Positions 24,501-35,165 of a stretch of DNA of 64,000 nucleotides are shown piece by piece. Position numbers and translations under genes: made by a program. Location of the stretch: the NCBI RefSeq assembly GCF_918797505.1, contig NC_092796.1:61534851-61598850 (forward strand), read 5' to 3'. Each line of letters begins with the position of its first letter. Within the stretch, counting starts at the first letter, position 1. The notes beneath the pieces were generated by a model. That model did no database searches. It was not told where the DNA came from and saw only the letters and a program-made list of their open reading frames with translations. This DNA is from Bemisia tabaci (lineage: Eukaryota > Arthropoda > Insecta > Hemiptera > Aleyrodidae).

Positions 24501-25648
24501 TAGGATTTCAGTTTTTGAGACAGCCGTTATTTGCTCCTTTTATTTTAAGTGTATATTTGTGTGTGATCAGTGATGGTGCTACTTGCATTCTCCCACAATG
24601 CGAGGGTAGATTACGCTCTCCTTGGGTCGTAATTTTACTCACTTGTCTGAAAGCGAAAGACGAGGATAGTATTTGGTCTACCCTTCCGTCACCTTTGCAC
24701 CGTACTCTTCGACGTAGACAACATTGTTTAAAATCATTACCTGCCTTTGCATTAGCAGCTTTTTCATATAAGAAGGAGATTATTAAAATTGAAATATTGA
24801 GAGGGAAATTTGGGACAAAACATCATTTCACGCAGAACAAACGAGCAATCTCTCAGCTTGTTTATCTCAAAAAAGTTCTGCAAAAAACCTCCAATACCGT
24901 CAGGTTTATACAATTAAAGAATTCTAACTATAATTCAACGTGTTGGGTGACCATTGAAGATCAAAAAACTTGAGATGAGATGAAGGGCAACTTTACCATG
25001 TATATTCCGCCTTCATTTCAGAGACTAGGCAAAACTAGCCTACCAGGGCAAAACCAGAAGCTGGAATAATGGTATATCGGAAGTAACAACAAATGAAGCA
25101 CATGAAAAATTATTGGGGGGCGGGGGGGCGCAATCACGGACAAACTCACGCTGAGTTTACAGTCGGCAACTATTAAAAACAGATTTCGTAAATCACTTAA
25201 AAAATCCTATAATTTAAATTTGTGGTTGAATGTGATACAAAACCTCCGAAAGTGGATTTTTTTATAAAATTTTTTGGGCAATAAGCACTTTTCATTACGA
25301 AAAATTGAATTCAATACGATGAAAAAGACCATTCTTTGACAGTCTTTGTTGCGAATAAGGTAAAAATACGCAGTGTATCAAGAAAATAACTTATTGCGTC
25401 TATTAAAATGTTTACTTGTCGCAACAAAAGTTAGGTAATTAGGTTATAATTTTAAATAAATAAATAAATAAATTTTATTTTTATTTTTTAGGACCACGAA
25501 AAAATATTGATTTATTTTACCTGTTTATTGTTAAATCTCACGTTTTGCTTTCTTGACGCAACGACTTCCCACCTCAGCATGAAGAACATTTTTTTAAAAA
25601 TTGCTTTCTAATCTGTGACGAATTCGGTTTTTCTCTGTGTGTACCTTG
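21584..25648. other. Intergenic DNA, nothing recognised
   Basis: No supported gene. A 168-codon plus-strand open frame (24467-24973) begins at a non-ATG codon, lacks recognisable domains and is probably chance. A near-perfect 32-bp palindrome is at 22694-22725. A G-rich run occurs near 25116-25130 and an AAAT repeat near 25456-25473. Confidence 0.5.
22694..22725. repeat. Short near-perfect palindrome
   Basis: ATCGTTTCACA and TGTGAAACGAT form an 11-bp stem. The 10 bases between them (AACTATAGTC) are themselves palindromic except for one pair. No neighbouring gene or T-run supports a terminator role, so the function is unknown. Confidence 0.6.
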
Positions 25649-25939
25649 CCTGCGGGCTGATTATTGAAATTGATAGACTAACTGATAGATCAAAAAGACG
25701 CATCAAAAGACGAGAATTGAGCGATCATATTGGTTGAAATGGGTGGTTCCTATAGACTGAGGGAGAAAATGATACAGGGTCTCTCGTGGGTTGCCGTTAG
25801 CTAGTCAATCACCTACCTCTTTCGTCCATTGCAACCACTCGCGTCCACCGATAAGATCCCTCCATATCCCCTTTGTCTTCTTTTTCAGAAAAAGTTGTTC
25901 TAAAGCTTTCTCTATCAATTTCAATAATCGGCCCGCAGG
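25649..25939. repeat. MITE, family C (CCTGCGGGCTGATTATTG termini), copy 1
   Basis: Starts CCTGCGGGCTGATTATTGAA followed by ATTGATAGA, and ends with the inverted complement with one mismatch over 29 bp. The interior contains GGTTGAAATGGGTGGTTCC and TATAGACTGAGG. A second, more diverged copy lies in a centrin intron at 50299-50560. It ends 55 bp before the stop codon of the 26-kb peptide gene, in that gene's 3' region. Confidence 0.85.
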
Positions 25940-25941
25940 TT

Positions 25942-25947
25942 TTTATT
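25942..25947 (-). terminator. Candidate polyadenylation signal AATAAA
   Basis: TTTATT on the plus strand gives AATAAA on the minus strand, 47 bp beyond the stop codon at 25995 and immediately next to the MITE end. Position and strand are suitable for the small secreted peptide gene. Confidence 0.45.
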
Positions 25948-25994
25948 TTTTCCAAACAGAGAATTAGCATTTTCTTACTTTAGAGTTGACGAGA

Positions 25995-26294
25995 TCAGTA
26001 GATCGGACGACACTTTCCGTTGCTGTCCCGCCTCTTGTCTCCAGAACATGGGCGCGCTGGTAGGACGATGATAGCCTGAGTCAACATGGAGGGTTTCGTC
26101 GATGATTCGCTCATGCTCTGCGTGCTATCATCATCAAGCTCGATTCTCATTGGTCTCTGCTTCGTCGTAGGGATCAAGAAACTCGTGTCCTCTGTAGTCG
26201 GCTCTCTGCGCCGTATCGGAATCGAAGAGGCAAACTGCATGAAAATGATCAATATGATCACAAACGACCAGGTCTGCTCTTTGTACTTCACCAT
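25995..26294 (-). CDS. Small secreted peptide precursor with Cys-x11-Cys C-terminus
   Basis: A 99-codon intact frame. The chosen start is the ATG at 26294, because it opens a typical signal peptide (MVKYKEQTW then FVIILIIFMQFASS). A possible splice acceptor lies just upstream. After the signal come a basic RRRE, an acidic/Ser-Thr-rich middle (IELDDDSTQSMSESSTKP) and a hydrophobic then basic end, AIIVLPARPC to KCRPIY, with the only mature-part cysteines at 83 and 95. The end resembles the bee venom peptide secapin (a short hydrophobic run, Pro, then Cys-Pro with basic residues to a second Cys). The 31.3-kb gene has the same plan. A role in venom/saliva, immunity or signalling is inference only. 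No intron interrupts the frame. Confidence 0.65.
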   Translation of the reverse strand: MVKYKEQTWSFVIILIIFMQFASSIPIRRREPTTEDTSFLIPTTKQRPMRIELDDDSTQSMSESSTKPSMLTQAIIVLPARPCSGDKRRDSNGKCRPIY

Positions 26295-26564
26295 TTTGAA
26301 CTGCGTATCTGAAATGAACATACAGGCAAATTGTATTGCATTTTTCAAAAAGGAACCAAGAGAATTACAAAGTTGCTGAAATTGTGCAACTTCTTTTGAC
26401 CTGGGAGAAAAACCTAATCATCTATAAACATCTTCTATTTTACACGCTGAAGACTGTAAATTTAAGACAAAAAATACCATGTAAATTCCGTATAATTGCA
26501 TAATTACAGTGGTTTTATTGCTAAAGGTGGAGTTGCACAATCTTAGCAACATGGCAATGCTCCT

Positions 26565-26655
26565 GGTTCCTTTTTGCAAAATGCAATCCAACTAATCAAA
26601 CAGGAAGCGTTTCCCTTCCTGTTTAAATTTGGATTACATTTTGCAATAAGGAACC
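26565..26655. repeat. Palindromic repeat GGTTCCTTTTTGCAAAATGC
   Basis: GGTTCCTTTTTGCAAAATGC and AATCCAA on the left are mirrored by TTGGATTACATTTTGCAATA and AGGAACC on the right. The centre, AAACAGGAAG/CTTCCTGTTT, continues the palindrome. The whole 91-bp unit can fold into one long hairpin. It overlaps the next element. Confidence 0.75.
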
Positions 26656-26762
26656 ACTATCTCTGGCTCCTCCATGAAAGCACGTATTTGCATAGGAAAA
26701 TCAATGGCGTAGATGCGTTGTTTTTAAATGAGCCAGAACTAGTGGTTCCTTAATACAAAATA
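26636..26762. repeat. Inverted repeat ATTTTGCAATAAGGAACCAC ... overlapping the previous one
   Basis: ATTTTGCAATAAGGAACCAC, TATCTCTGGCTC is mirrored by GAGCCAGAACTAGTGGTTCC, TTAATACAAAAT at the right end. The left arm shares its first 20 bases with the right arm of the preceding palindrome, so two foldback units overlap. Decayed relatives occur near 6.6 and 17.0 kb. Confidence 0.7.
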
Positions 26763-27508
26763 AGAATTTTTTGGCTAATGCACCGATTTGAATCCATTAA
26801 AAAAAGGAACAGTGGTTCAGGACATAAATTCTCTTAGTCCATGCCGGAAAGTGTCGACTATTGCCCAAATACGAATTTTTTAGACTTGCGCCACCTAGGC
26901 AGCTTGAAAGACCTCTCAACGTGTTATTTTTTTTCCTCTCTGAAATGATTATTTATTTGGACACTTCATTGCATATTTGTAGCCTCAACTTTTCTCAAAT
27001 TTCAAAAATAAAAGACACCGTAACACGCGGCGATGAAGGCGCAGAGGTGCATCTATTCATGCTTGATTCGTGTAGGTGTTGTTGCTCCTACAAAATTGAA
27101 GGCGCGATGGCGCGAGGCGTGAACTCGCAATGCTCCGCTCTATGCTGCCGATGAAGGGTCACTTAGTTTCGGCAAAAAAATATAAAAATGAGGCCCGATT
27201 ACGTCTCTCCTCCCTTCAGCTGTGTAGGCACTCTTTTTTCCTCTTATCCTTTCAATTTGATGTCAGATTCTTTTTTTAGGATGTATTTGTAGACCCAAAT
27301 CTAAAGCTCGTATGTATATCAGAACCATGAATCCCCCAGAGGTGATGGTCGGTTCCATTTATTAAAAAAAAAAAAATTAAAAAAAAAACCTGAAATTTAG
27401 GTTTAATTTGTTTTAATACGCGAAAAACATATCTCGTGGCGCATGGAGATTTCATCACTAGCTGGCGATTCGGGACCCGTGCGTGGCTGAAATGTCTGCC
27501 ATGAAATC
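26763..27508. other. Intergenic DNA, nothing recognised
   Basis: No supported gene. AT-rich with an A-run at about 27365-27390. Confidence 0.5.
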
Positions 27509-27670
27509 CAGTGGCGTGGCGTGCTTTACAATAAAGCGATTGATCTGTCATTTAAACCTATGGAAAAGGATCGAACAACATGGTGTTCGCAACGAACACC
27601 TTAATAATCGATTCTTTACCATTGCTTAAAATTGGAAAATATCGATAATCGATCATTCACGCCTCGCCCC
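27509..27670. repeat. MITE-like repeat, family B, copy 2 (inverted relative to 9.2 kb)
   Basis: Starts CAGTGGCGTGGCGTG and ends CACGCCTCGCC, which are approximate inverted complements. The interior shares GTGTTCG-CAACGAACACC, ATCGATTCTTTACC and ATATCGATAATCGATCA with the 9.2-kb copy in reverse orientation. Confidence 0.65.
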
Positions 27671-30097
27671 TGATGAAATCATGCTAGATGAAGCATATCC
27701 TGACAAAGGCCTCGCAACCTCAACCAACATGGGCACAAAAGCTCCTTGAAACTTCTTGCATACACACTCAAGCTCTTGCTCCCTTTCATCTCGCCCCTTC
27801 TCTGCACCCTGCACCTTGCACCACCCCCGTGTATCCGCCTGGCATCCTCCCACAGTAGGTGCTTATCTACGTGTCCGCAACCTACACTTATTCATCGAAA
27901 CATCTTGTACGAGCATTAACCGATATCGATCACTACCCAATCCTACCTCGCCGTTCCTGGAGCCGACTTTTTATTAGGGGCGGGGGGGGGGGGGGGCTTG
28001 AGAAGAACCTGTGGTGTGGTGGACCGGGTAAAGAAAATATGGGAAGGTTCTCTCTAAGGGTCATATCATAGGTTCCTTAGTTAACGTTGTGATCAGGGGA
28101 GCCTTTTGAAAATTATCTTAAAAGAAAATCTTTACGAGCCTCTAGTAAAATTCAACTGAAATAACTTTTGAGATGGATCCTAGCAAGAAATTCCAATTTT
28201 TTGATGTTTCAAAAAGTTCAAATCATGAAATACTCAACTGTTCTTGTAATTTTTACATACCTAGAGGTAGGTACGGTCCGACTTTGAAATGTTCAAAATT
28301 TGCAATATTTTTTCATGTATATTTTAGTAACCTTATTATTCCATCTCAGAAGTAAGCACCGAAATTTTAAAGCTCTTTAAGCAAGTAAATTTAAAAATTT
28401 AAGGTAAATACCTGGTCTCCGATGTAAATAGCCTTGTTGCTGATCGTCGTAATAAGTTAACTATCTAACAATCACCTTATATTTTTGTCAAGAAATTATA
28501 TGTATAATTATTCCGGGAAGTTTATTTTGAATAAATGCTTTTAAAAAAATGAATAAATAATAAAATGAATTAATACTGCTTACTTGGATACAGGCAGATC
28601 ATTGTAATTTCTCCCAAGGACCTATTTATAAAATTTTACCATTGGATTTTACTGGAAGATCGTGACATTTTTTGTTTAATTATGCTTTTTGAAAGGTATC
28701 CTTAATCATTGTGTACAACATATAGGACCTCTTAGAGGAAAGGAGCTGTTAATAAAGGAACGCTTATGAATACGACCCGAAAAATCGAGTTAACTGCCTT
28801 TGCCAACAATCTGTAACGATGGATGCATAATCACCTCCCTCACCTGCACCTCACCTTTGCACAGTGCCACTAATTAAAAAAGAAAGTGTCACCAGCAGTT
28901 TTAGGAAGTTCCTTTTTTATAGGCAATGTTTCTCGAGAAGGCATCGGGTGACATTCTTTTTTCCGCAATATCAATTCAAGGACAGAACAAGCTTTCGTGA
29001 GCAACCTGTCATTCCTCTTTATAAATTAGAGATCGATGTAATGTCTCCTGGGAACTTTTGAAAATGATTTATTTGGACAAGTGAACCGATTGAGGCTCGA
29101 ATCAGTCTGTCACCTGAAACTGCAGGCTCCGTGTCAACGCGACTCAAGGTCTTCGTTACTGGCCTCATTAAGGAAGGTGCATGAATGCAGATATCGGATT
29201 ATGAGTCCGAGGCTAGGACAGAGTACGGCAGGGGGTTTCGCCTCCATTTCGTCTGATAACATACCTGACCCAGCCTCGTAGCCGATATTCGCCAAATTCT
29301 TGGTGAAGTAGGAACTTACATATTGCTCTTGGTGCCTGCACTTGCATGAAAGCTCAACAAACTGTATTCTGGAGAAATACGATTTAAAGTAAGGCCCGAA
29401 ATGCAAACTGTGGGTATAAGCGAATTCAAGGGGGGGGAGGGGTCGTTGAAGGCGTATATGCTCCCTCCTTCCCCCCTGAAAAAAAGAGGAAGAAAAAGGG
29501 AGGGAGGAAAGAAGGAAGAAACGGAGGAAAGAAGGAGGAGGGACATTTATAATTGGTAATTATTCATGACAAAACTGACTCAAATTGCATATCATATGGA
29601 CGCTTTCAAATTTCGCAAGTTTCCTGAAAGAGCCCCCAACCCCGTTCAAAGTGTCCAGATCCGCTTAAGACTGAGGGGTTGCAAACGCAAGGTGACCAGG
29701 CAATCTTGTAAAATCGATTATTTTACATACATTTAAACGAGGGAACCCAGCATTGCTTGCAAGAGGCACTAATGGCAGTATCCTCCCACGATGGTAAACA
29801 GCTGGGCAATTAAGATTTTTTTGTATCATCATGCGTAACTCATGAACAAAGCGCGATTGAACGATGGTCATTGTCACGGTAAAGACTCTTCCGTTCGTGC
29901 TCTAAAGTCGAACTTGGCCGAGAAAACGTGGTCGAGAAAAACACGGATCTCCCGAGATAGATAAGTGGAGGCGATTTGATGGTGCTCCTTAGCGGAAGTA
30001 ACGGCTGAGCCTCAACTACGTGATTTTTCCCACACACATTTCCCACCTGAGTGGAAGCGCAGCGGGTGGCTTACTTTGCACGGCCCACGGTGGATTA
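27671..30097. other. Intergenic DNA, nothing recognised
   Basis: No supported gene. A long G-tract interrupted by one C lies at about 27977-27996, and a purine-rich stretch (GGAAGAAAAAGGGAGGGAGG and similar) at 29480-29540. The segment near 29700-29745 shares TTTTACATACATTTAAA with the MITE at 32.6 kb and may be a decayed copy. Confidence 0.5.
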
Positions 30098-30353
30098 CTG
30101 CCATGCTAAGGGAAAACGCCGTATGAACCTTCAGACGTTGCCACATTTCCTTCAATAAAAACCGAATTTAAGCACTGGAAAAGTTGTTAATATTTTTGTC
30201 AAATTTTTCAGATTATTTTGTTCACAATTTGATCTAAAATATCTGAAAATTTCACAGAAAAATATGCATGACTTTCCTAAAAAATAAATGATTAATCCGG
30301 AGAAATCCGACAACTCTCGAATGTTCATACGGCGTTTTTCCTCAGCACGGCAG
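30098..30353. repeat. Foldback MITE, family A, copy 2
   Basis: The left end CTGCCATGCTAAGGGAAAAC, GCCGTATGAACCTTC and the right end (reverse complement CTGCCGTGCTGAGGAAAAAC, GCCGTATGAACATTC) form terminal inverted repeats of about 38 bp. The AT-rich interior has TCTGAAAATTTCA motifs shared with the 35.2- and 50.1-kb copies. TTA occurs immediately left and one base right of the element; whether this is a target duplication is uncertain. Confidence 0.85.
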
Positions 30354-31272
30354 GTTAGAGAATAGGCGGAATCGATCATGCCCAAATGGAGTCCTCACAA
30401 GATTCTATCATTTGCTATTCGTCCTTCAATCCACTTGATCATGTTATGGTGGTGGAGGTGGTGTATTGGGTTGACGTATTACGTAAGCTACTTGATGGGA
30501 GGATCTGAACTTGCCTTGCAAGATTATACCAAGAAGGGTGGAAGATCCCAGTCTTGGGCAAGCTTCCCTCTTAGAAAAAAATATCTGATTAAAAACATTT
30601 TGTTGGTCTTTTTTCATATTTCTCCGTTGTTTTCTGAATTATGAGGGGGAGACAGTGAGCCAGTCGCGCGTGATTCAAAAAGGAAAAGTGAGAGTCTGTC
30701 TCACATGTGCCTTACAAAGGGGGAAGGGGGAGGGGGTCATAAAGTCAATACAAATTCCTCGATCTTTCTCAGTAGATTTTCAGAGCGCATTTAAATCTAG
30801 GTTAAGCTCATACGAACATGAAAGAGTGTAGACGTATAGAAGACTAATTACCTAACCTGAAAAAACTTTGCAAAAATTGAGACAGACATTTTAAAACCAA
30901 ATTTGGTTTTTCTTTTAATGAAGTATAGATTTTTATTTTCAACCCGCTCTTTTGAATACACTTAATAAATCAGAATTTGTATATTCCCTGCCAAGTATGA
31001 TATTTCTACGGCCTTTGGCTTTAGTCTTTTTTATTTTTTTCTGGTTCGGAAATTTACTCTGGGTATTCAGCCTGAATTTTGATGAGACGATTGTCATTTT
31101 TGGCTTTAGTGAAATAGAATTATAAAGAAAATGTAGCGTTACAAAGAAAGAACGGAGGTAAATTTAGCAAATTCAATTTCTATCACAAAGTTTTCAAGTG
31201 AGTACGTGTATGAGGAGTTGGTAAACTTACCGAGATCACTCCATATTATCTTGTTTAGGGCATAAACGATTA
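30354..31272. other. Intergenic DNA / 3' region of the 31.3-kb peptide gene
   Basis: No gene recognised. A minus-strand AATAAA (TTTATT on the plus strand at 31030-31035) lies about 240 bp beyond the stop codon of the peptide gene and could end its transcript. Confidence 0.5.
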
Positions 31273-31482
31273 TCATGAGATAAACCTACACACGCCTCTA
31301 TGATTCCTCCGCATACGGGGTGGACAGCGTCTTTTGGGTACGAAAATTATGTAAAATTGTTTGACATCGTAATCTTGAGACCCTGGCTCAGAAGTCTCAT
31401 CTTCGACACTTGTATCATCATCTGTGCAAATGATTACGTGTATCATCATCATCACAATCACCACGGAGTAGATTAACTGCAT
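31273..31482 (-). CDS. Small secreted peptide precursor, secapin-like C-terminus
   Basis: A 69-codon intact frame from ATG at 31482 to TGA at 31273. A longer in-frame extension upstream begins only with GTG, so the ATG was chosen. Residues 1-19 are a strong signal peptide (MQLIYSVVIVMMMIHVIIC). Residues 20-41 are very acidic (TDDDTSVEDETSEPGSQDYD). The last 28 residues, KQFYIIFVPKRRC followed by PPRM and GVCRFIS, are hydrophobic then strongly basic, with Cys53 and Cys65. The YII-x-VP-x-x-x-CPP pattern closely resembles the bee venom peptide secapin, and the precursor plan matches the 26.0-kb gene, so the two are probably paralogs. The mature peptide could be released after the acidic spacer. 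Activity (antimicrobial, protease-inhibiting or effector) is unproven. Confidence 0.65.
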   Translation of the reverse strand: MQLIYSVVIVMMMIHVIICTDDDTSVEDETSEPGSQDYDVKQFYIIFVPKRRCPPRMRRNHRGVCRFIS

Positions 31483-32590
31483 CGTCAAAACCACCTTAAT
31501 CACTTGGTCGCGAGGATGAAACCGCACAGTATTTCAACCGAGAAACTCTCGATCATGAACCCGGAAAATGTGAACAAGTTTACAACAGTAATTTATTGAG
31601 AACCTGTAATTAGGATACGGTGCTAATCATAGGCATAGGTTGAGTCTTGAATTGTTACAATTATGTACACTTTTCATTGAGCTTACAAAAGTTCGTTATA
31701 AAAGTTTTGTTTTTTCATCCATTATCGAGATGCTTCATGATTTTTACTACCGAATGTATATTTCAACACACCGTAAAATTTTGAAATAAGTTTATGCGCG
31801 AAGGATGAAGTTGTGTTTTCTGAAATGATTTTTCTTCCAAGTCGTGTCCTATAATTGGGTGATTCAGGTATTAAACTTTCGAAGTAAACTATGCAAAATG
31901 ATCAAATCTCTTTTTGAGAACACTGGGCAGTAATGTTTTTCGGCATTTTAGTTTTATTGCATTTTTATGTTTTCTGTTGTTAGTGCTTCACAACACGTTC
32001 AGGTAAAATTTGATTGCAAAACTGAGACGAGTTCTTAACGAGAGGTTATTGATCGATTCTCATCTGAGAGTGAGGAGAGATCCGAGGAATTTGTAATTTT
32101 AGCACAAAACTTTGAAAGGAGCGTCCGATTAATATGGCACGACATCTTTTATTGAGAAATCAGTCAAGTTTTTTCCATGCAGGTATGAAAATACTTTTTG
32201 TGCTAACTTCAAGTCGCGATTTTTATGAACTAATAATTTCAATAGGAGTGAACACAGAGGAAGCGAAACATTATAAGATCAACAATGAAAACGGTTTAAG
32301 ACGGGAGAAAACGATAAAACTCGATACCGCGCCAGAAACTAGCAGCTTCCAAAGCCAGACATGACTAATCATTCACCTGGAGAGCGTTAAAAACATGACA
32401 GATGAATGTTGCCGAGGATGGCTGAATCGAAATCAGAACCGGACTTCACATTCCACTTTAATGGAATATTTATAGGGCATTTTGGCAACTCCAATCCCGG
32501 ACTCGTCGTGTTACAAGCAGCGATATGCAACCTGAGAAAATATTAAGAAGGCGAGTGCATGGCATGCACAGGGTGGGCAAAAGGTAAATG
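31483..32590. other. Intergenic DNA, nothing recognised
   Basis: No supported gene. The promoter or a 5' untranslated exon of the peptide gene may lie here or further right (see the candidate near 34.3 kb). Confidence 0.45.
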
Positions 32591-32755
32591 GACATCGTAA
32601 TGATTTCGCAAGTTAGCAACACTGTTTTTCCTCCATTTAAATCCATTAAAAATATCGAATTTAGATGAGCCAAGCTGCCTCACTAAGAATCGATTGTTTT
32701 ACATACATTTAAATGTAGTATGAACAGTGTTGCCAAATTGCAAGAATCGCCACTG
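32591..32755. repeat. MITE, family D (TIR with GCAACACTGTTTTT), copy 1
   Basis: GCAAGTTAGCAACACTGTTT, TTCCTCCATTTAAAT on the left is mirrored by ATTTAAATGTAGTATGAACA, GTGTTGCCAAATTGCAAGAA and CGCCACTG on the right. A cleaner copy is at 62408-62555. Confidence 0.7.
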
Positions 32756-32899
32756 AATGGACAGTTTGTCGATACTTCAGAGGAGTGGGGGCTCAACGAA
32801 ACATGCGTTCCATCGCGAGTCTTCCGAATAGTTTTCCATGTGTGCTATCCACGAAAAAATTACCAAAAGCTTTTGACCTCTTAATAAAATCAACGGAAT

Positions 32900-33110
32900 G
32901 GGCTGACACGCTACAAAATGCAAGTAACTCTGCATTTTTTTTGAACGCGATCGGCTACGTTTTGGATTGCATCTCGATGGTACCGGATGACTCTTGAAGC
33001 GCCTTCAATTCGTGAGCATACCAACATACCGACATGCATAGAACGACTACCATTCCCTTCAGTGCAGATAATGCAGGAGACACCTTGTTGCGCGCCTATG
33101 GGCATGCAGT
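32900..33110 (-). pseudogene. Degraded ankyrin-like fragment
   Basis: On the minus strand CTCACGAATTGAAGGCGCTT encodes SRIEGA, matching AASRIEGAP in the 59-kb units, with partial similarity upstream (HVGMLVC against HGCKHVAA). Downstream similarity is lost. The open frame here is short and has no features of its own, so I read it as a decayed dispersed copy of the same family. Confidence 0.3.
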
Positions 33111-33837
33111 TATGCTCGTATCCAATCCTTCTTGTAACTAAAAGCGTTATTGGAAATTATGTGTTCCTTTTAGAGAATCATGTAAACTTGTGTGAAATCG
33201 ACACACTTAAATAGTGACAAGCCGCACAACCCGGTCAACTTAAAAGGGGAATATCTCTTATCTCTAATAAACTTTTAAAATTTTAAATTAGATGTTGATG
33301 ATCTTCCGTCACAAAAAAGTATGACCTAGCTTTTAAACCAATTCTTTGCTCAAAAGCTTTGCTCTGGTAAAGTTATATGTGCACCGCGGATCAAAACAAA
33401 AGCTTGGAACATATGAGTATGCGTAATATTTCCGAAATGTTTGCAGCGGCGAGTGGATTCAAGAAATGAAATTTCTCTTTTTATTCATTTTCATTTAAAC
33501 ATCGTAATCCCAAACAAACACCTAAAAAAAATTGGAACAATTTTTAAGAAATGCTTAGTATTCTTTTTTGAAAAGGAACAAGAGGTTCATATCAAGGTCA
33601 TGATCTACAGTGCTGTCAGTTTTAGACATGATTTTGCAGACAGCCACTTTGGACATGAAAACCCGTCTGGCTCCAGTTTTATTTCAGAAAAACATAGATG
33701 CAACAAAAAATTGCAGATATGGTGATCGCATAGATATTTCATTCTAGGCATGTTCACTAGAACAAATTACAATAATTACTGACACACGGAAGAAAAATCC
33801 AAGCGTGGCACCTAAAGCTCAGGTCACACGTATCTCT

Positions 33838-34033
33838 GAAGTTTTCGGATCGCGCATCTGAAAACTTGAGGTCCAGCTACTGAAGTTCTGGCCGCACATC
33901 TGAAGTACTTCGGTCCTTCGGTTGAAACTTCTATGGAGTCAACCGAAGCACTCCAGGTGTGAGACCCAAACTTCAGTGCAGCCAGTGAGCTCCAGTGAGC
34001 TCAAGTTTTCAGATGTGCGATCTGAAAAACTTA
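33838..34033. repeat. Foldback repeat (GATCGCGCATCTGAAAACTT arms)
   Basis: TCTGAAGTTTTCGGATCGCG, CATCTGAAAACTTGAGGTCC on the left is mirrored by GAGCTCAAGTTTTCAGATGT, GCGATCTGAAAAACTTAAG on the right. A one-armed relative (TCTGAAGTTTTTGGATCTGC, ATCCGAAAACTTGAGGTCC) is at about 63506-63620. Confidence 0.7.
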
Positions 34034-34289
34034 AGAGATCCATATAATCTAAACTTGGGTCCCATGAAGTTTTTCTTCCTCCGTGGCATTAAAAATAATT
34101 TGAATACGGACATATTGGTAGGTGGCATGGTGTGGAAAAATCACTCACCGTCTCTTGCGAGGAGGATCGGCGTCACCGAGGGAACTGGATGGGTGAAATG
34201 GAGCAAACGACATGGAGAGATGAACCCTGACGCCAAGGTTTTGCGACACGCGAGCTTTCAGCCGGCGAACGGCGACTTCCACGTAACTT

Positions 34290-34420
34290 GCTCGTTGTTA
34301 CCTGTGGCTGTGGCGCATCAGGGAAGGACGCGACGCACACTCCACACCCGTGCGTCGAGATCGGCGCCCGTCTATATTAAACTAGGTATAAGGCTCCGGA
34401 CTCAAACTTGCGTCGATGAG
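34290..34420 (-). promoter_or_regulatory. Possible minus-strand promoter and 5' exon
   Basis: Within a CpG-rich island (about 34140-34400) the minus strand has a TATA-like GTTTAATATAG at 34372-34382, then about 70 bp of CpG-rich sequence ending at 34302 in a good donor, CACAG|GTAACA. It could be the 5' untranslated exon of the 31.3-kb peptide gene, but no matching acceptor was found there and no initiator motif is obvious. Confidence 0.2.
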
Positions 34421-34469
34421 TACACTGTTGCCGCTTGCTGCTCAGTACGGAAAATTGGTAGATTACCTT

Positions 34470-34666
34470 CACTGAAAAAAAAACTCCGGCCGTGGAAGCC
34501 GTACTTACGGGCTACAGAGACATGCCGACCGTTTCGGGCTCAGAGACCGGAAGTTCCGGGTGTAGCACCCGGAGCAATCGAAGCTACGGCTCCAGCACCA
34601 TGAACTTTTGGCCTCTGAGCCCGGAACTGGCGTTATGTCTATGAGCCCGTAACTTGCTTTTCGGTG
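34470..34666. repeat. MITE, family E (CACTGAAAAAAAAACTCCGG), copy 1
   Basis: Starts CACTGAAAAAAAAACTCCGG, continues with CGTGGAAGCCGTACTTACGG, and ends in AGCCCGTAACTTGC, TTTTCGGTG as imperfect inverted complement. Internal palindromic CCGGAAGTTCCGG and GTAGCACCCGG. The 5' part of a second copy is cut by the window end at 64000. Confidence 0.75.
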
Positions 34667-35165
34667 ATTTGCCTTTAGGGAGGAAATGACCCTTGCGGTT
34701 ACTACTACCTCTGATTGGCTCAGCAATCCTAGGCTGAATGTAGTCTTCTAGGGCCCAAAAATGGCGGACGCTGTGCGGAAATGAAATGAAAATGACTCAA
34801 AATGTAGTTTTATTTGCATATCACAACGAGAACTTTACTCAAATACATTATTACGACGAAAATACATAGTTTTACTGCTAATCGTGTGTTAATCTGTGCC
34901 AATCGTACCATTCTACAATCGCCAATTCGAGAGAAATCATCTTAGTTATAGTAAGGTTGGCAGCAAGTGCGGTTGGTGATAACCGTCAAAAGTGGCAATG
35001 ACCCCCCCCCCCTCTCATCCTCAAAAACCAAAACAAAGTACCACCATTTTTGGGCCCTAAGCCCTCCATTGGAACCAGAGCCCATTCTTTCCCTATGAAG
35101 ATACTCTACAAATTGGGATCTCGTTGTTCAAACTCCACTCACCCCGAGGAAGCCGAAGGAGTTAG
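34667..35165. other. Intergenic DNA, nothing recognised
   Basis: No gene seen. C-run near 35002-35012. Confidence 0.5.

Noticed and set aside
24467..24973. 168-codon plus-strand open frame
   Set aside because: Begins at a non-ATG codon, with no recognisable domain, no signal or splice context and no homologous repeat copy. A chance frame is the simplest reading, though a decayed transposon gene is possible.
33995..34603. 202-codon plus-strand open frame
   Set aside because: Starts inside one foldback repeat, ends inside the family E MITE and crosses the CpG-rich island. No protein features.
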